Origin: Cerioporus squamosus
Taxonomy: Eukaryota > Basidiomycota > Agaricomycetes > Polyporales > Polyporaceae
NCBI GenBank assembly: GCA_022592435.1
Contig: JABYQS010000036.1
Location: 1 to 64,000 of the forward strand
DNA length: 64,000 nt
Direction: 5' to 3'
Shown here piece by piece: positions 38,001 to 49,058 of this stretch (the stretch's first letter is position 1; the number at the start of each line of letters is the position of its first letter). The notes beneath the pieces were generated by a model. The model was given only the letters and a program-made list of their open reading frames with translations. It had not been told where the DNA came from and made no database searches. The translations under genes and the position numbers were made by a program.

Positions 38001-38737
38001 ACCTGGACGAAAGCCTGTTCCCAACAGCGTCATCATATGCAAAGAGCATGCTGCAGAACGTCGACCTACAGCCAAAGCGCCATGTACAATCTGGATAATA
38101 TATACTCGAGCGTCACCGTCCGTCCCTATGCGCTTGCTGATATGTTGCTCACCTTCGCTATGGGATGGAGCTCGGCAAGATGCTCGACGAACTTGAGGAT
38201 GTAGTCAACGGTGTGAATGATCTTGTCTGCCACCTTCTCGACTTCACCAAGGGTACGTTTGGCTGCGAGGCCGGACGTGAGCACGGTGAGCAGTATAGCG
38301 AGACACTGGCGAGCAATCGCGCACTTACCCGGTATACAGAGCAACTGTTCTGCTATCATCTTGAGGCCGCATTCGGCATCCGCCTGCAACGAATCTGGTG
38401 CATCCGAGTGAGCTATAGAGTCCCAAACGGCGTACTGAAGCTTACCCATCCGCTCATTCTTAGGGTACTTGTTGGGTGCCTGCGGACCAGCACCCACGAT
38501 GGGACTCGGGCTCTCCGTCCGGACGATGGTGGACATATGATCTAGCGACGACGACGAACGGTCAATCCTCTTTAGTACCATATGCGAATTTGCACCTACC
38601 AGGCTGTTCAACTCGGGCGAATCGACTACGCAAAGGCGCCTGGGCTTGCATTCTTGGCACAAGGGGGGTAGAGACGCAATCTGGGAATGCGAGGAGGAGT
38701 GTCTGGGTAATCCCAGTAAGAGACGACGCCTCTTCAT
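35093..38737 (-). CDS. Helical-bundle plus EF-hand protein (fungal MLKL/4HB-like family, function unknown)
   Basis: About ten exons on the minus strand. The N-terminal part is an amphipathic helical bundle: VWDSIAHSDAPDSLQADAEC, KVADKIIHTVDYILKFVEHL, AELHPIAKV, KLHSENDIRIVIVYKHM, ELTKNVEETFQQMVSTIKDF, followed by a coiled coil (LKHLHEAFQEHRAALERMLN, TMTDVKASTDRMEAILAHVA). The C-terminal half has FREHLHDYHMPHQDAWTVDI and an EF-hand loop DEDGSDLISASE just after it, then RRIEECMVDKDIEDGIQ and a final coiled coil (LNDLVFQVAALSKTVEKLKQ). I recognise this architecture as one common in Agaricomycetes: a 4-helix N-terminal domain resembling those of MLKL-like and NLR-adaptor proteins, fused to a calcium-binding module. 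A role in signalling or regulated cell death is an inference. The start is tentative (methionine at 38737). Confidence 0.65.
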
Positions 38738-41700
38738 ATAACCTATGCCTCGCGACTCCGTCAATTCCAATGATTTGGCCAGGATATCATATGGGGCAGG
38801 TCCAGCAGGACGATTGTCGCGAGGCCTATGATTCACAACCTTAACGACCAGCTGAGACTACCACTTGGACCCGCCGAAGTTCGTAGTCCACCGGCCTCAC
38901 CACGCGTGGTGGCCATCGCGATGGTGTGCCGGAGCTAGCTTGTGCCGAGGGGAGCGTCGCTGTTTCCCCGCACATAACGGAATGTATTCCACGTCAGGTA
39001 GGCATAGTTTGCGCGAAATATGAGAGTGACCGTAAGCCCACCTGTATATACTATGATTCGTCCATTACTTCGAGTGGCGTTCATGTGCTGGCGTCTGGTC
39101 GCTGGGAGGCTACTTCTGTGGGCAGTGGAGTGAGCCAGACGGGTGAGTGCTTCCGAAAAATACGCGTGGTGGTTCCCTAGAACATTCCTGTAGCTGCTTG
39201 CTTGGAAGGTGGACGAGTGTAGGTTCTCTCTGGCAGCTCTCAGTGCCCGCAAACCGGCTGCATGTTGCGCGATAGCATCACCTACCGCTCCAACACGATG
39301 ACATGCACATTGCACACAGCAAACGTGTTGGCGAAGATGTAAACGATTAACACTGGAGTAACCAGTTTTCAATCTGCTTCGGGACTTTTCACTGACATGC
39401 CGCAAGTGCCCTCCGAAGCGTTCCCAGACCGATGGCCACCTTGATAAGTATCAGTGGACCCTCAGCCCTGCACTGATTCGTGGCATCTTCCGACACGCGC
39501 TCACCTATCATAAGTATACCGCGGCCGACAAGCAAGCCAACTTCAACTTGAGATCGAGGTACATAGGAAGACGCTGCATGGCAAGACGAACCTTGTGGCT
39601 AGATCCACGACTGAGGCGCGCCCCGACTCTTCGGCGCTCTCTCGGAACCTCCCGAGGCCTCCCGTACGAAACATTCGCGGGATCCAGCCACACAACACTG
39701 CCGCGGTGCGACCGATTCAAACGATGCATTCTACGCTACATACAAGAAGAATAACGTTAATGCTTGGGAGCGGGGGGATGAGGGTGGGGGTGTAAAAAGG
39801 GCACTATACTAACACTTCGGTACTAGTAGCACGAGCGCACAACATACGAACGCCAAAGAGAAGGGAAGAGAAGAGACATGAAGAACAGATGATGGCCAGA
39901 AGAAACCATGAACTTGAACTTGAAGGGTCCGTAAGAGTGTAAGTAAAATCATGAACAGTCCGTCGTATCAATGGAGATTTCGCCACATGCTTAAACTTCG
40001 TGAGGACGAGCCATCCGAGTCCCGTCTGCCGTGTTGTCTTCCACAATCCACTGCCCACCATACGCACGACGGCCTTCCCGCACGCGACTAACGAGCACAC
40101 AGTAGGGCAACTGGAAGGCCAGCAAAATTATATAAACACACACCACAAAGGGGGCACAAACGAGCGTGGGACGCCGAGCCACGCTGGACGACGAGTTGGA
40201 GCGCGCAGGATTTCCAGTGCGGGACGAGCGGAGGGGGGATAGGAAGAATGGAAGAGGAGGGGATGGAAGAGCGAGGGATGTCGTGGAATGGGATGTGACG
40301 GGGGGATAAGGATGCGTACGTAGGAGACGAAGGACATCGAGGTAAGGGATGATTTTGGAGGCGACGAGGGCAAGGGGTATGTTGTGGAGAGAGGGGGAGG
40401 CAGGAGGAAGGACACGGAGACGGAGACGGAGGCGGAAACAGAGACGGCCACGGAGACGGACGGGCGACCGAGCGTAAATCCGTCCACGGATGCTTGAGCT
40501 CGCTCGCACTGGCGGGAACGGAGCACGCTGCACGGCACGCATCTCCAATCCAGGTCGTGCACCGCATGAAACCTGGGACCCGCCGTCAGTTCTGGGAGTT
40601 TGGGGTCTGAATGCCTGGATATCGGGTCGCTCGACAGCTGCTGGTGAGCTGTTACAGTGACACTGCAGTGCGGGACCAGGGTGGGTGGGCACTGGGCCGA
40701 ATCCCCGAACCCGAGCACGAACTCGGAACGGGCAGCTCGACGTCCGCATGCGGCGAAGCTGTGTGCCTAACCGACGGGGGATCCGAGGGACGAGCGACCG
40801 GCGTTGACGTTCGTGCTCGTGTTCGAAACACGGGGACCGAGACAGGGAACAGAGTCACGACACGAGACCGAGGCACCCATGCTATAGCCAGCGCATCCGG
40901 GCTGGGGCTGGGAAGCCGGAGTGTACATGTTGAATGGGAGGCTGAGGCTGGGAAGGGGAGTTGGGGATACGCTGGTCCGAGGTCGGAGGCTGGCTGGCGG
41001 TGAGCCTGCACAGTGCACAGCCCTCGCGCCGCCGATGGGCGGGGGCCTGCGACACGGGGGTCGGGGGATCCGGGCGGGACAGGGGAAGGCGGCCGCTCGT
41101 CTGGCTCTGGTCATATCTCCGAGCGATGAAGCAGCAAGCGAGCCTTGGGCAACGTAGGTTACGGGAGGCCAGGTGTGTCTGGCGAGACAGGGCAGGGATA
41201 ACGAGCGGACGGCCGACGGACACAGATGGGTGGGCGGGGCACAAAGGGCTTGTGGCGAATTCCAAGAAGACAACGTGTAGTAAGAAAGAGGCAGTAGGCA
41301 CTAGCGCGTAGTAGGGGTGAACATAGAACCGGAAAGTGTCCATAGCACCAAAGGCGAATGACTTCTCTTTGTCGCTATTAATATCCGTGGTAACATAAGA
41401 TATAATGACCAACGGCTGAGTGGCTGCAGGAGCGGCGTGGGGGCGGATAGAGTGGCAGGGTGGGTGGGTAAGGTTGCGGGCAGCGGTGGGAAGGCCGTGC
41501 CGAAGGGGGAGGAAGGGGAGACTAGGGAGGGGAAGCGCAACGGGGAGCAGGGAAGGGCGGTAGTAAGCTATGCTAACGCGGTATGGCGACGAACGAACAT
41601 TGGATACAATCTTCCTCAGCAAAACCCTCGAACCAAACGAACAGAATGGCAACGGCAGGACGAACAGCGAAAACGCGAACAACAACAGCAGCGACGACAG

Positions 41701-41847
41701 TGACGATGACGAAGATAGCGTCAGGCAGACATGAGCGACCAACAACCAGGAAGACAGGAAGACAACAGCAACGACGGAATGGACGCAAGGATGATGTTCC
41801 CTGCAAGACAATCCAGCATCACACCAGCAGTCTGACAACCACCAGTG
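38738..41847. other. Gene-poor stretch with strong purine/pyrimidine strand bias
   Basis: No recognisable gene. From about 40150 to 41550 the plus strand is strikingly G/A-rich and the minus strand C/T-rich, giving long but low-complexity open frames on the minus strand that look like composition artefacts. It lies downstream of the minus-strand membrane glycoprotein gene. A GGAGAC minisatellite sits at about 40412-40465. Confidence 0.5.
40412..40465 (+). repeat. Degenerate (GGAGAC)n minisatellite
   Basis: Several imperfect copies of CGGAGA/CGGAAA hexamers in tandem within the G/A-rich tract. Confidence 0.6.
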
Positions 41848-43473
41848 CTAGTGCTGGTGGTCCTGCACCGTCGCCGTGTCGTTCCCATCGTCGCTGCTGA
41901 GCGTTTCGACGCGGACGCCTCTCGATGAGCTCACGCTACGTATGTCACGTCCTTCCTCCGCAAGCTCTGCGCTGATGAGTTCCGCGCGGTTGGGTCCCTG
42001 ACCATGGTCGTCGGGGCTTTCGCCCTCTTCTACCGGTCTGTCCGCAAAGTCGGGTTTGCGGAGAGCCTGCCGGAAGGCGTTCGCCATGATGGCTGCGTCG
42101 GCGCCGGAGAACGGACCAGCATCGCTCGTCCGCGAGGTCATTGACGCACCGTCGTGGCCGTCACCACCGATGGACGACGGCCGGTTGCTGTACGCGCCCG
42201 CGCCATAGCCAGCGGCCGCACCTACACCCGCTCCAAGCGCGGAGGACCCGATGACGGGCGACTGAGGCCCGCCGCCACGATCAGCGTTGGCCATCATAGG
42301 TGTAGAGGAGCCCATAGAGTTCCGGTGGGAGAGGGTTCCGTCGCGCCGCTGGCGGAAGCGCCGTATCATGTAGAAGGCCAGGATACCCGTGGCAAGGAGT
42401 GCGAAGAAACCAAGGACGACGATGACAGCGATGGCCCACTTGGGGAAGGCGCCATTATTGCTGCCGCCTTGCACTGATACTCCTCCGGTGGCATTGGGAT
42501 CTGCGCCGCTCGCACCTGGCGTACTTGTTGTCGTAGGTAAAGATGTCTGGCTCGTTGTCAGCGATGCAGATGCTGCCGATGCTGAGGCGGCTGATCTAGA
42601 GGATGCTGCTGATGCTGAAGACATGGACGCAATCACGGAGTCGGCGAAGGTTGTCTCTGAAGTATGACGTCTTCAGCGGCGCGTTCGATAGCAGAAAAGC
42701 ATAGAATTTGACTCACGGACTGCGGTGAACGTTGCTTGAGGGACATCGGTATTCTCTATAGGGCGATCGTTGCGTGTGATCAACCAGTAGAAAGGGAAAG
42801 AGACGTTCTGTCCGCTCCAGCTCTCGCCTCTCGTGCCCCACCAACGGTCGTCAATCTGGACATGGTGCTGGCCAGCTGTCCGGGTAGGATTAACGACGTC
42901 GGTGACGTTCAATACTTGGTCACCAGAGTCGGCGTGGAAGAGGTAGAGGTTGACAAGATTCGTCTGGGCCCACTGGGGTAGCCTGCTGTTCCCTGAGAGA
43001 ACGGGCGATGTGGGTATGGGAAAACGTGAAAGAGAAGGTGAAGAGGTGACTTACAGACGAAGGTGGCCCACTCGTGCTGGGCGACGGTGGTGGAGGAGTT
43101 GGGATAACATGAGACGACATCGTTGCCAGAGTCGAAACACTTGTCGAGGGCGGCGTCTGTGCAGGACGGACCGCAGGAAGACGAACACGGAAAGAGACAC
43201 GAACATGAGAGCGCACGCGACACGACACGTAGGCGTTAGGGCGGAGGCGACAGACACGATGTGGACAAAATGTTGAGACTTTGGATATGGAGAAGGAGAG
43301 ATGGGGGACGAACCTATGGCAGCCTGATCAGCAATGCTGGTGTCCCTCGCCGCACGCTCGTAGAACGAGTCGTGGATGCGCCTCCGCTTCATACCCTGCT
43401 GGACGGGGGTAGGTGGAGCAGTCTGTGCGGGGGCGGGCGGGGCATGGCGGCTCGAAGACGCGAGCATGGGCAT
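41848..43473 (-). CDS. Single-pass membrane glycoprotein, mid2/WSC-like layout (uncharacterised)
   Basis: Exons: about 43473-43314, 43156-43055, 42992-42717 and 42656-41848; the phases of all three introns agree. The N-terminal part is processed-protein-like (RRRIHDSFYERAARDTSIAD), then an extracellular domain with two cysteines (DKCFDSGNDVVSCYPNSS), many Trp/Tyr residues and N-glycosylation sites (PNSST, QNVSF, LNVTD), including DDRWWGTRGESWSGQNVSF. A Ser/Ala-rich stalk leads to one membrane helix (WAIAVIVVLGFFALLATGIL) and a stop-transfer RRFRQRRDG. The cytosolic tail is Gly/Ser-rich with RPSSIGGDG and VSSSRGVRVETLSSDDG. The architecture resembles fungal cell-surface sensors, but the domain is one I know only as conserved and unnamed. 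The true start is uncertain; no convincing signal peptide follows an in-frame ATG. Confidence 0.68.
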
Positions 43474-45756
43474 GGGCCAGAGAAGGGTGACGAGGAGGAG
43501 AGGGGGCTGGCGTGTCGTGAGCAGGACAAGTGGGTGGTGCGCGATGGGGAGCAAACTGGCATGACCAGAGGGCGAAGAGAGCGGTGCCCTCGAGCTCGGG
43601 GAGCGGGGAAGCGTCTGCGCGGACGAAGGAGAGGGCGGGCAGCAGAGCAGCGAGGAAGAGAGGACGAAGGGCTCACGCTCGCCAAACCCGGTGGAAACAC
43701 GGCGACATCACCAGAATTGCCCATCCTGGGAGAATTCATCACGCCCAAACGCTCCCCCGCCTCCCGCCCCTTCCTCCGTCCGCCGCTCGTCGTCTCTCGC
43801 TCTCTGGATACTGCCTGTGCAGGGCTGTATACGCTGTGTCCGCCATCGAGCACACCGTCTTTCCCGCCGCCGTCGCTGCCACGCGGAAAGCGCCAGCTCA
43901 CGGCCGCGGTCCGAGAAGCTCTGGGAACACTCCGTCCCGAATCGATGGCCTTCTTTCACATTCACTCCAGGCCTCCGTCCGCGTCCGTGCGCGAACGTCG
44001 TCGCTGCAGAAGATAGCACCAAGAGTAGTCACTAGAGTGCGGACCACGTTCTACCACGTTCGAAACCGCACGCTCTCCGCGCCGCCCCAGGCGAGGCACA
44101 GGAACTCTCTCCCGCTCCACCTCCTCCCAGGACCTCCCTCATCACCGACGTCAGATCCGGCCTCCCCGCTACCAAACGCCAACGCCCGAGTCGTCCAACG
44201 GCATGCTCGTCTCAGGCCGTCTGCGAGTGACCGTTGATTATCGCCCGATAACATGATACCTGCTGATACGTGATGTCCTCGCGCGCGTAGTCCGTGCAGA
44301 AACTCTACCATCTGCTCCCGGTGATCCCGCCTAAAAAGCCCTGTGTGCGCCGACGGACGTCCCTCGCCGCGCCCGCCGCGCCCGCTGCCCAGCCGTTTCG
44401 TTGTCCGTCCCGACGCTGCCTCCGTCGTGATGCACTCGACGTCCGCTGCGTCCGTGTCTCGCAACGACACGTCTAGTACACAGCTCGTCTCTCCCTAATA
44501 CTTTTATGCAACTTTTACCCTCTTTCTGTCGCTCGCTGGGAACCCGCAACGATATCAACAGCGGCCGGATTCTGACAATCTGACAGACCAATCCAGGCAT
44601 GGGATCCGTTGATCCTTTTAATTTTGTCATTGTCTTGGCTCGTCCTAAGCCCGACCACTCGGACTCGGAGAAACATCGACGCTCTTCCGTGGCAATCTTC
44701 TACAGCCGTTGTGGCCGCCGCACGCACATTAGGTGGTCTTGAGGAGGTCAGTCTCACCATGGCCATGCCCGCACCTGGTGTTTGCCAGCAGGCGGTAGCT
44801 TGATATCTAAGTATGTACTCTACTTCAGTAGCTCCCACCACAGACGAAGTCCATGCCGAACCATACCACGGCCGGCTGAGAGCTGAGATGAGCGTCCTGG
44901 CCATCTGCTTCTCGCGTTCGAGACGTCCGAGACAGCCAGCGGCACACCGGCCGTTGGCCTTGGACGAGACGACAATCCCACGCTGAGTCTAGTCTCGAAA
45001 TAGCTCCTCCTTTGCCCATGTTCTCCCGGACCGAGCCTGCTCTGTCGACGCACAATCAATCCCGGCGAGCGGCAGCATGTAAGTACGTCGTCCATGCTGT
45101 AGGCTCAATGAGGACTTTGTCACCCCGTTGCGGCTTTCGGAGAGTCGGAGACGAGAGAACGCCGGGACAGTTGACGTATGCGGCGCGAGCGGGAAAGCTG
45201 CATGGTGCGCGTGGCACCGATACATTATTCACGAGGGCCCAGGACGGTCCATGTGCACAGGTGCCTGGGGCGTATGTGGCGGCAGCGACGTTCTGGTAGA
45301 CTATTTGCTCGATCGGGGAGTATCTTGCGGTTTCCTGCTCGATATCGCGCTCTGAGAACGGTGTGTCAGGGATGCGAGTAAGTACGAGTACATAATGAAT
45401 ACAACGGTCGCGGTAGCGAGCGTATATAATGTGCATCGAACTCACCGGAACGCACTTGACGAGGAGCACGGCGACTCAGTCACTGTACGTACGGTCACCG
45501 TTTCACGTCGCGCTTCGTGTCGTCGAGTTTCAAGACTCGTTTCCGCCGGGTACAAACCGATTTACAAGCGTAAAAACCTGTCTTCCCAGTTGAGTGCTCC
45601 CGAACGAGGACAGTCCAGAGCCGCAAAACAAGCTCGCGAACGGAAGAATAACTCACGTCTTATATACTCAGCTTCAGTCCGCTGCACATCTTCAGCCTGC
45701 CCGCCATTCACCATGTAGCACTCGAGCTCACTCCTCGTCACTAAGTGTGAGTCTCT
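43474..45756. other. No gene recognised
   Basis: Contains the upstream region of the membrane glycoprotein gene. Short frames on both strands have no domain. A minus-strand stretch at 45056-45469 is open for 137 codons but matches nothing I know. Confidence 0.4.
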
Positions 45757-46220
45757 TCACTCGTCGACCAGCCAGCCCTCCTCCCTCGGGACCTTGAGCG
45801 CGTCCTCCCACGTCTGCCCCTCCGCTCGCTTCACCGTACGCGAGCCGACGACGTTCGCGCTTCCCAGGTCGGCCCACTTCCTCGCCCCCGTGCCGTCGGT
45901 GCTCGCCTCGTACCCGGCCGCATCGGTGCCTGGGGCGTACAGGTGCGGGCACCCGGGCATGCCTCCACCCAGCGGTACACGCCCTCCGTCTTGCGCGTGT
46001 CGACCTTGAGCAGCCAGAGCTCGTGCGCGGAGGCGAAGAAGAGCGAGGCCGTGAGCGGGATCTGCGCGGCGGTGGAGAGGTGGATGAAGCCGTCTTGGGC
46101 GTCGAGGTCGCTGAGCGGGAGGACGGGCGGGATGGGCGTGGGGGGCGGCGAGGGCAGGATCTTGTATATATAGGAGGGGAGGGGGTAGGTTGTGAGTTTG
46201 GGCTCGGAAGTTGGGGACAT
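45757..46220 (-). CDS. DUF952-domain protein; apparent frameshift
   Basis: Starts MSPTSEPKLTTYPLPSYIYK at 46220. The DUF952 motifs are clear: YIYKILPSPPP, DLDAQDGFIHLSTAAQIPLT, ELWLLKVDTRKTEGVYRW, then HLYAPGTDAAGYEA and the end DALKVPREEGWLVDE. The family is small (about 110-140 residues), common in bacteria and fungi, with an ADP-ribosyltransferase-like fold proposed but no proven reaction. Between VYRW and PGCPHLY the frame slips by one base near 45962-45966: the minus strand reads GAGGCATG where GAGGGCATG would be in frame. No intron fits. This is either an assembly indel in a G run or a recent inactivating deletion. Confidence 0.72.
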
Positions 46221-46418
46221 GGCGAGCCTTGAGGCCTTGAGGTAGTAGGGAGCTGATGTCGACGAGTGCGCGGATGGTGGTAGTACTTGGGTGCTAACTG
46301 TATATTTCTGGGAAGGGCTGGGAGTTCGGTACCACTACCATGACTGTACGAGTGGAAGCATATCATTAGGTAATAGTGGTCGCGTAGGGCTGAGAGGCGC
46401 GCGACACTACAGTTGACC

Positions 46419-48498
46419 TTATTTAACCACGGGTCCACGTGCCACCTTGACTAGTCTGATGCAGTTCTCGGACATGTCGAGGATGGGTACGTCTGCCTCT
46501 GTCAGGATCTTGGGAACTTCACCATGTTGATGTGCATCCTCAGCCTCGACATGGTCGAGGATGGGTACGTCTGCCTCTGTCAGGATCTTGGGAACTTCAC
46601 CATGTTGATGTGCATCCTCAGCCTCTCCTTCAACTTGCGGCGTGCACTTCTCTCGCTGAAACATGCCATACCCCGGGGGCCCTAGAACTTCAACTCCCCA
46701 CGGACGGGATTTGCCCATCGATCTGCATGGTAGAAAACCGTCAGAACTATCGCACAATAAGTATCCTCCTAGGACCATTGACTCACCCAGCATGCGAGCA
46801 GCCCCACAACCCTCGACAGCTCGATACGTGCAACTTCACGAGAGGGCAGTGAGGCATCCGGCTCAACGTGGCTGACGGACACCGTGTCTGGGTATTGCAT
46901 GTACAACGGACGGCCGTCTTGCACACTGAGTATGCCGAATAGCCACTCTTGCCCATTGCTTATACACGTCCGCACGTCCAGTAGCCTGCAGTCGGTCAGT
47001 ACACAGCGAGAATTCGAGGACGAAATGCACTCACGAAGTCCGTGAGATCAGCGCCAACGCTGCCCCAATTGCCTCAAGGCGGTAAGCCCAGACGCCTATG
47101 TCTCGAGCCTCCTTGGCTTCGATGACGATGAAACAAGAGATGTCTCTACGTTCTGTCACTGGCAGCGCAGTGACTAAGCCCCCACTATGGATGAGGTGTT
47201 TCTCTGCAACTAGACGTCAAGACCCACAGACCTCAAGCTGCTTACCTTTGAGAATACGATCTACTGGATGATGCAAGATTACGTGGATGACGCGACCGAC
47301 GACCTTGACTTCTGGGCATTCCCCAGATGGCTTGATCGTCACCGGGACACCGTTCGGTTCCGTGAGGTCGTACTCGGGAATGACGGTAACGTCCCGCTCA
47401 GGGTATGCGGCCACTATGCGCTTCACGGCCGTGAAGATGCAATCTGATATGAGTTGAGGATTGTAGGGTAGATACTGAGGCAAGGAAAAAGTTCAGACAA
47501 TTGAGCTGCAGACAGGGGCCGAGGGTGGCCCCTGCTCGATAACTTGAATGACGGTACTAACCTTCATCTTGTACGGCCTCACGTGTTCTTTCCTGAACAT
47601 GAATTGCTCGCACAAGTCTATTACAGCGGGATCGTGGGTGTGGTCCTCCGCGAGGTTCTTCAGCACCTTAGGGGCGATGTTCATGACCATCCGCGGTATG
47701 TCCGCTGCGACCATGTATCTTTCAACTTGGAAGTGGCGATGTCGACCACCTGATATATGCAAGTTAGCCCTCTAGGGGTCGTTTGGAAGTCCGCCTCTGC
47801 CTCCTATTGCGCCTGTAACAGACCGTTCACTGTACGACTCCGAGGACCACTTACCCATTCATCCGTTCCGACTACAGCGCCGTTTCCCTCGACATAACAT
47901 GACCGGCTCCTCCCCGGACGCAGACAGAAGATCTTATGAATGAATGGATCCTTTAGAAACTGCCCTTTGGCTTATCACTTACTACTTGAGCGATGTGATC
48001 AAATCGTATCAGAATGATAGGTCCCGTGGAGCGGCGGGCGAGTTGAATGCCAAAGGAGAGGTATTGTTGTCTTTAGATTCTAGACGAGGTGCCCCGGGAC
48101 CTTCATGTATTTATCATCCGATTGCATGACGCGGTCAACATAGTTGCCCAGGACGTTGATGTCTTCAAGCTTTAAGTCGGAGAGTCTGAGACGAGATATC
48201 AACCATCTGGTGTGTGAGGGTGAGCTCAGGGCGCAACGTAGATGGCATGAGTGCGTACCTCCTCCTCAGTGGCCTCTTCACCGGCTGCTAAATTGTTCTG
48301 AGCCGAGCTCGCGGTTGCAGCGCACGACAGAGTCGTTGCAACGTCGTTAAATAGCCTCAGAAATGAGGAAAGCCCTCTGCATGTTCCGTGGAACTCGGCC
48401 ACGATGGTTGCAGGTGAAGCAACGAGCGTCACTCCAGTCACGGCATGGCACAGCTCAGTTGCTGGGAGTTGCCGCATCGTATCACCCCTCTTTCCCAC
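46419..48498 (-). CDS. Uncharacterised multi-exon protein of an expanded polypore-type family
   Basis: Exon chain on the minus strand with consistent GT-AG introns. Conserved pieces in order: SDLKLEDINVLGNYVDRVMQ, FGIQLARRSTGPIILIRFDH, DPFIHKIFCLRPGRSRSCYV, EGNGAVVGTDEWVVDIATSK, RYMVAADIPRMVMNIAPKVL, PAVIDLCEQFMFRKEHVRPY, YNPQLISDCIFTAVKRIVAA, HSGGLVTALPVTERRDISCF, IVIEAKEARDIGVWAYRLEA, RTCISNGQEWLFGILSVQDG and an acidic C-terminus. I recall similar proteins as a multicopy unnamed family in polypores, but cannot assign a function; IVIEAKEARD resembles the E-x-K core of a PD-(D/E)XK nuclease fold, which is speculative. Between IATSK and RYMVA the frame slips by one base near 47723. A 78-bp in-frame tandem duplication lies near the C-terminus. 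The start is tentative. Confidence 0.6.
46477..46626 (-). repeat. 78-bp tandem duplication (26 codons) inside the uncharacterised gene
   Basis: 46477-46554 is followed by a second copy from 46555 that is identical for at least 72 bases. In the open frame it encodes a 26-residue acidic unit containing EDAHQHGEVPKILTEADVPI twice. Confidence 0.95.
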
Positions 48499-49058
48499 GG
48501 GGACTGACGCTTTCCCGACCTCTCCCGACTACTGTACTTTGACTCAACCGTCACGGTGCAAACCCCAAACTTCTGACAGTGAATGCGCTCTGTTTGCTAG
48601 GTGCTGCTCATTCGTGCCTGCCATCTACCTTATGTGATCTGTGCGTCGTTTCTTGCACTGGTGTACACCTAGCATGATTCTGGTTTATCTCGACTTGATC
48701 CATATCGCACGCGCTGCTAGCTGATGGCGAGTTCGTGCGCTGTCCGACAGTCCGAGCGCATACGTGCCTTCTGCTTTCTGATCTGTCCCTTGTAGCGTTA
48801 GGGGAACGACCTTGACGCATGACGGCGCGTGTGAATCACCGAGAGAACTACCTGCCGGCCTGGTGTCCGTCCATGTGGTCGAAGCTATATTGTTCTTGAC
48901 AATCGCACGTTCATCAGGGCGGGGATGTTCGACAGCAGGGTACATAAGAAGCGTCTTGGGGTCGATGTGCAAGTGCCTTCATCCTCTAGTCCCGACCCTT
49001 GGCCACCAAACCACGAACGCCCTCACGCCAGTACGAACTGCGTGAAGACGCCAACGCG
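48499..49058. other. Divergent promoter region
   Basis: Between the minus-strand uncharacterised gene and the plus-strand nuclease gene. A minus-strand frame (48685-48972) could be an extra 5' exon of the former, but nothing supports it. Confidence 0.4.

Noticed and set aside
40882..41838. 318-codon open frame on the minus strand
   Set aside because: Its length comes from the C/T-rich strand bias (Ser/Leu/Pro only). It has no domain and overlaps other equally long open frames.
45056..45469. 137-codon minus-strand frame
   Set aside because: No recognised domain and no splice-consistent extension; kept only as a mention in the intergenic entry.
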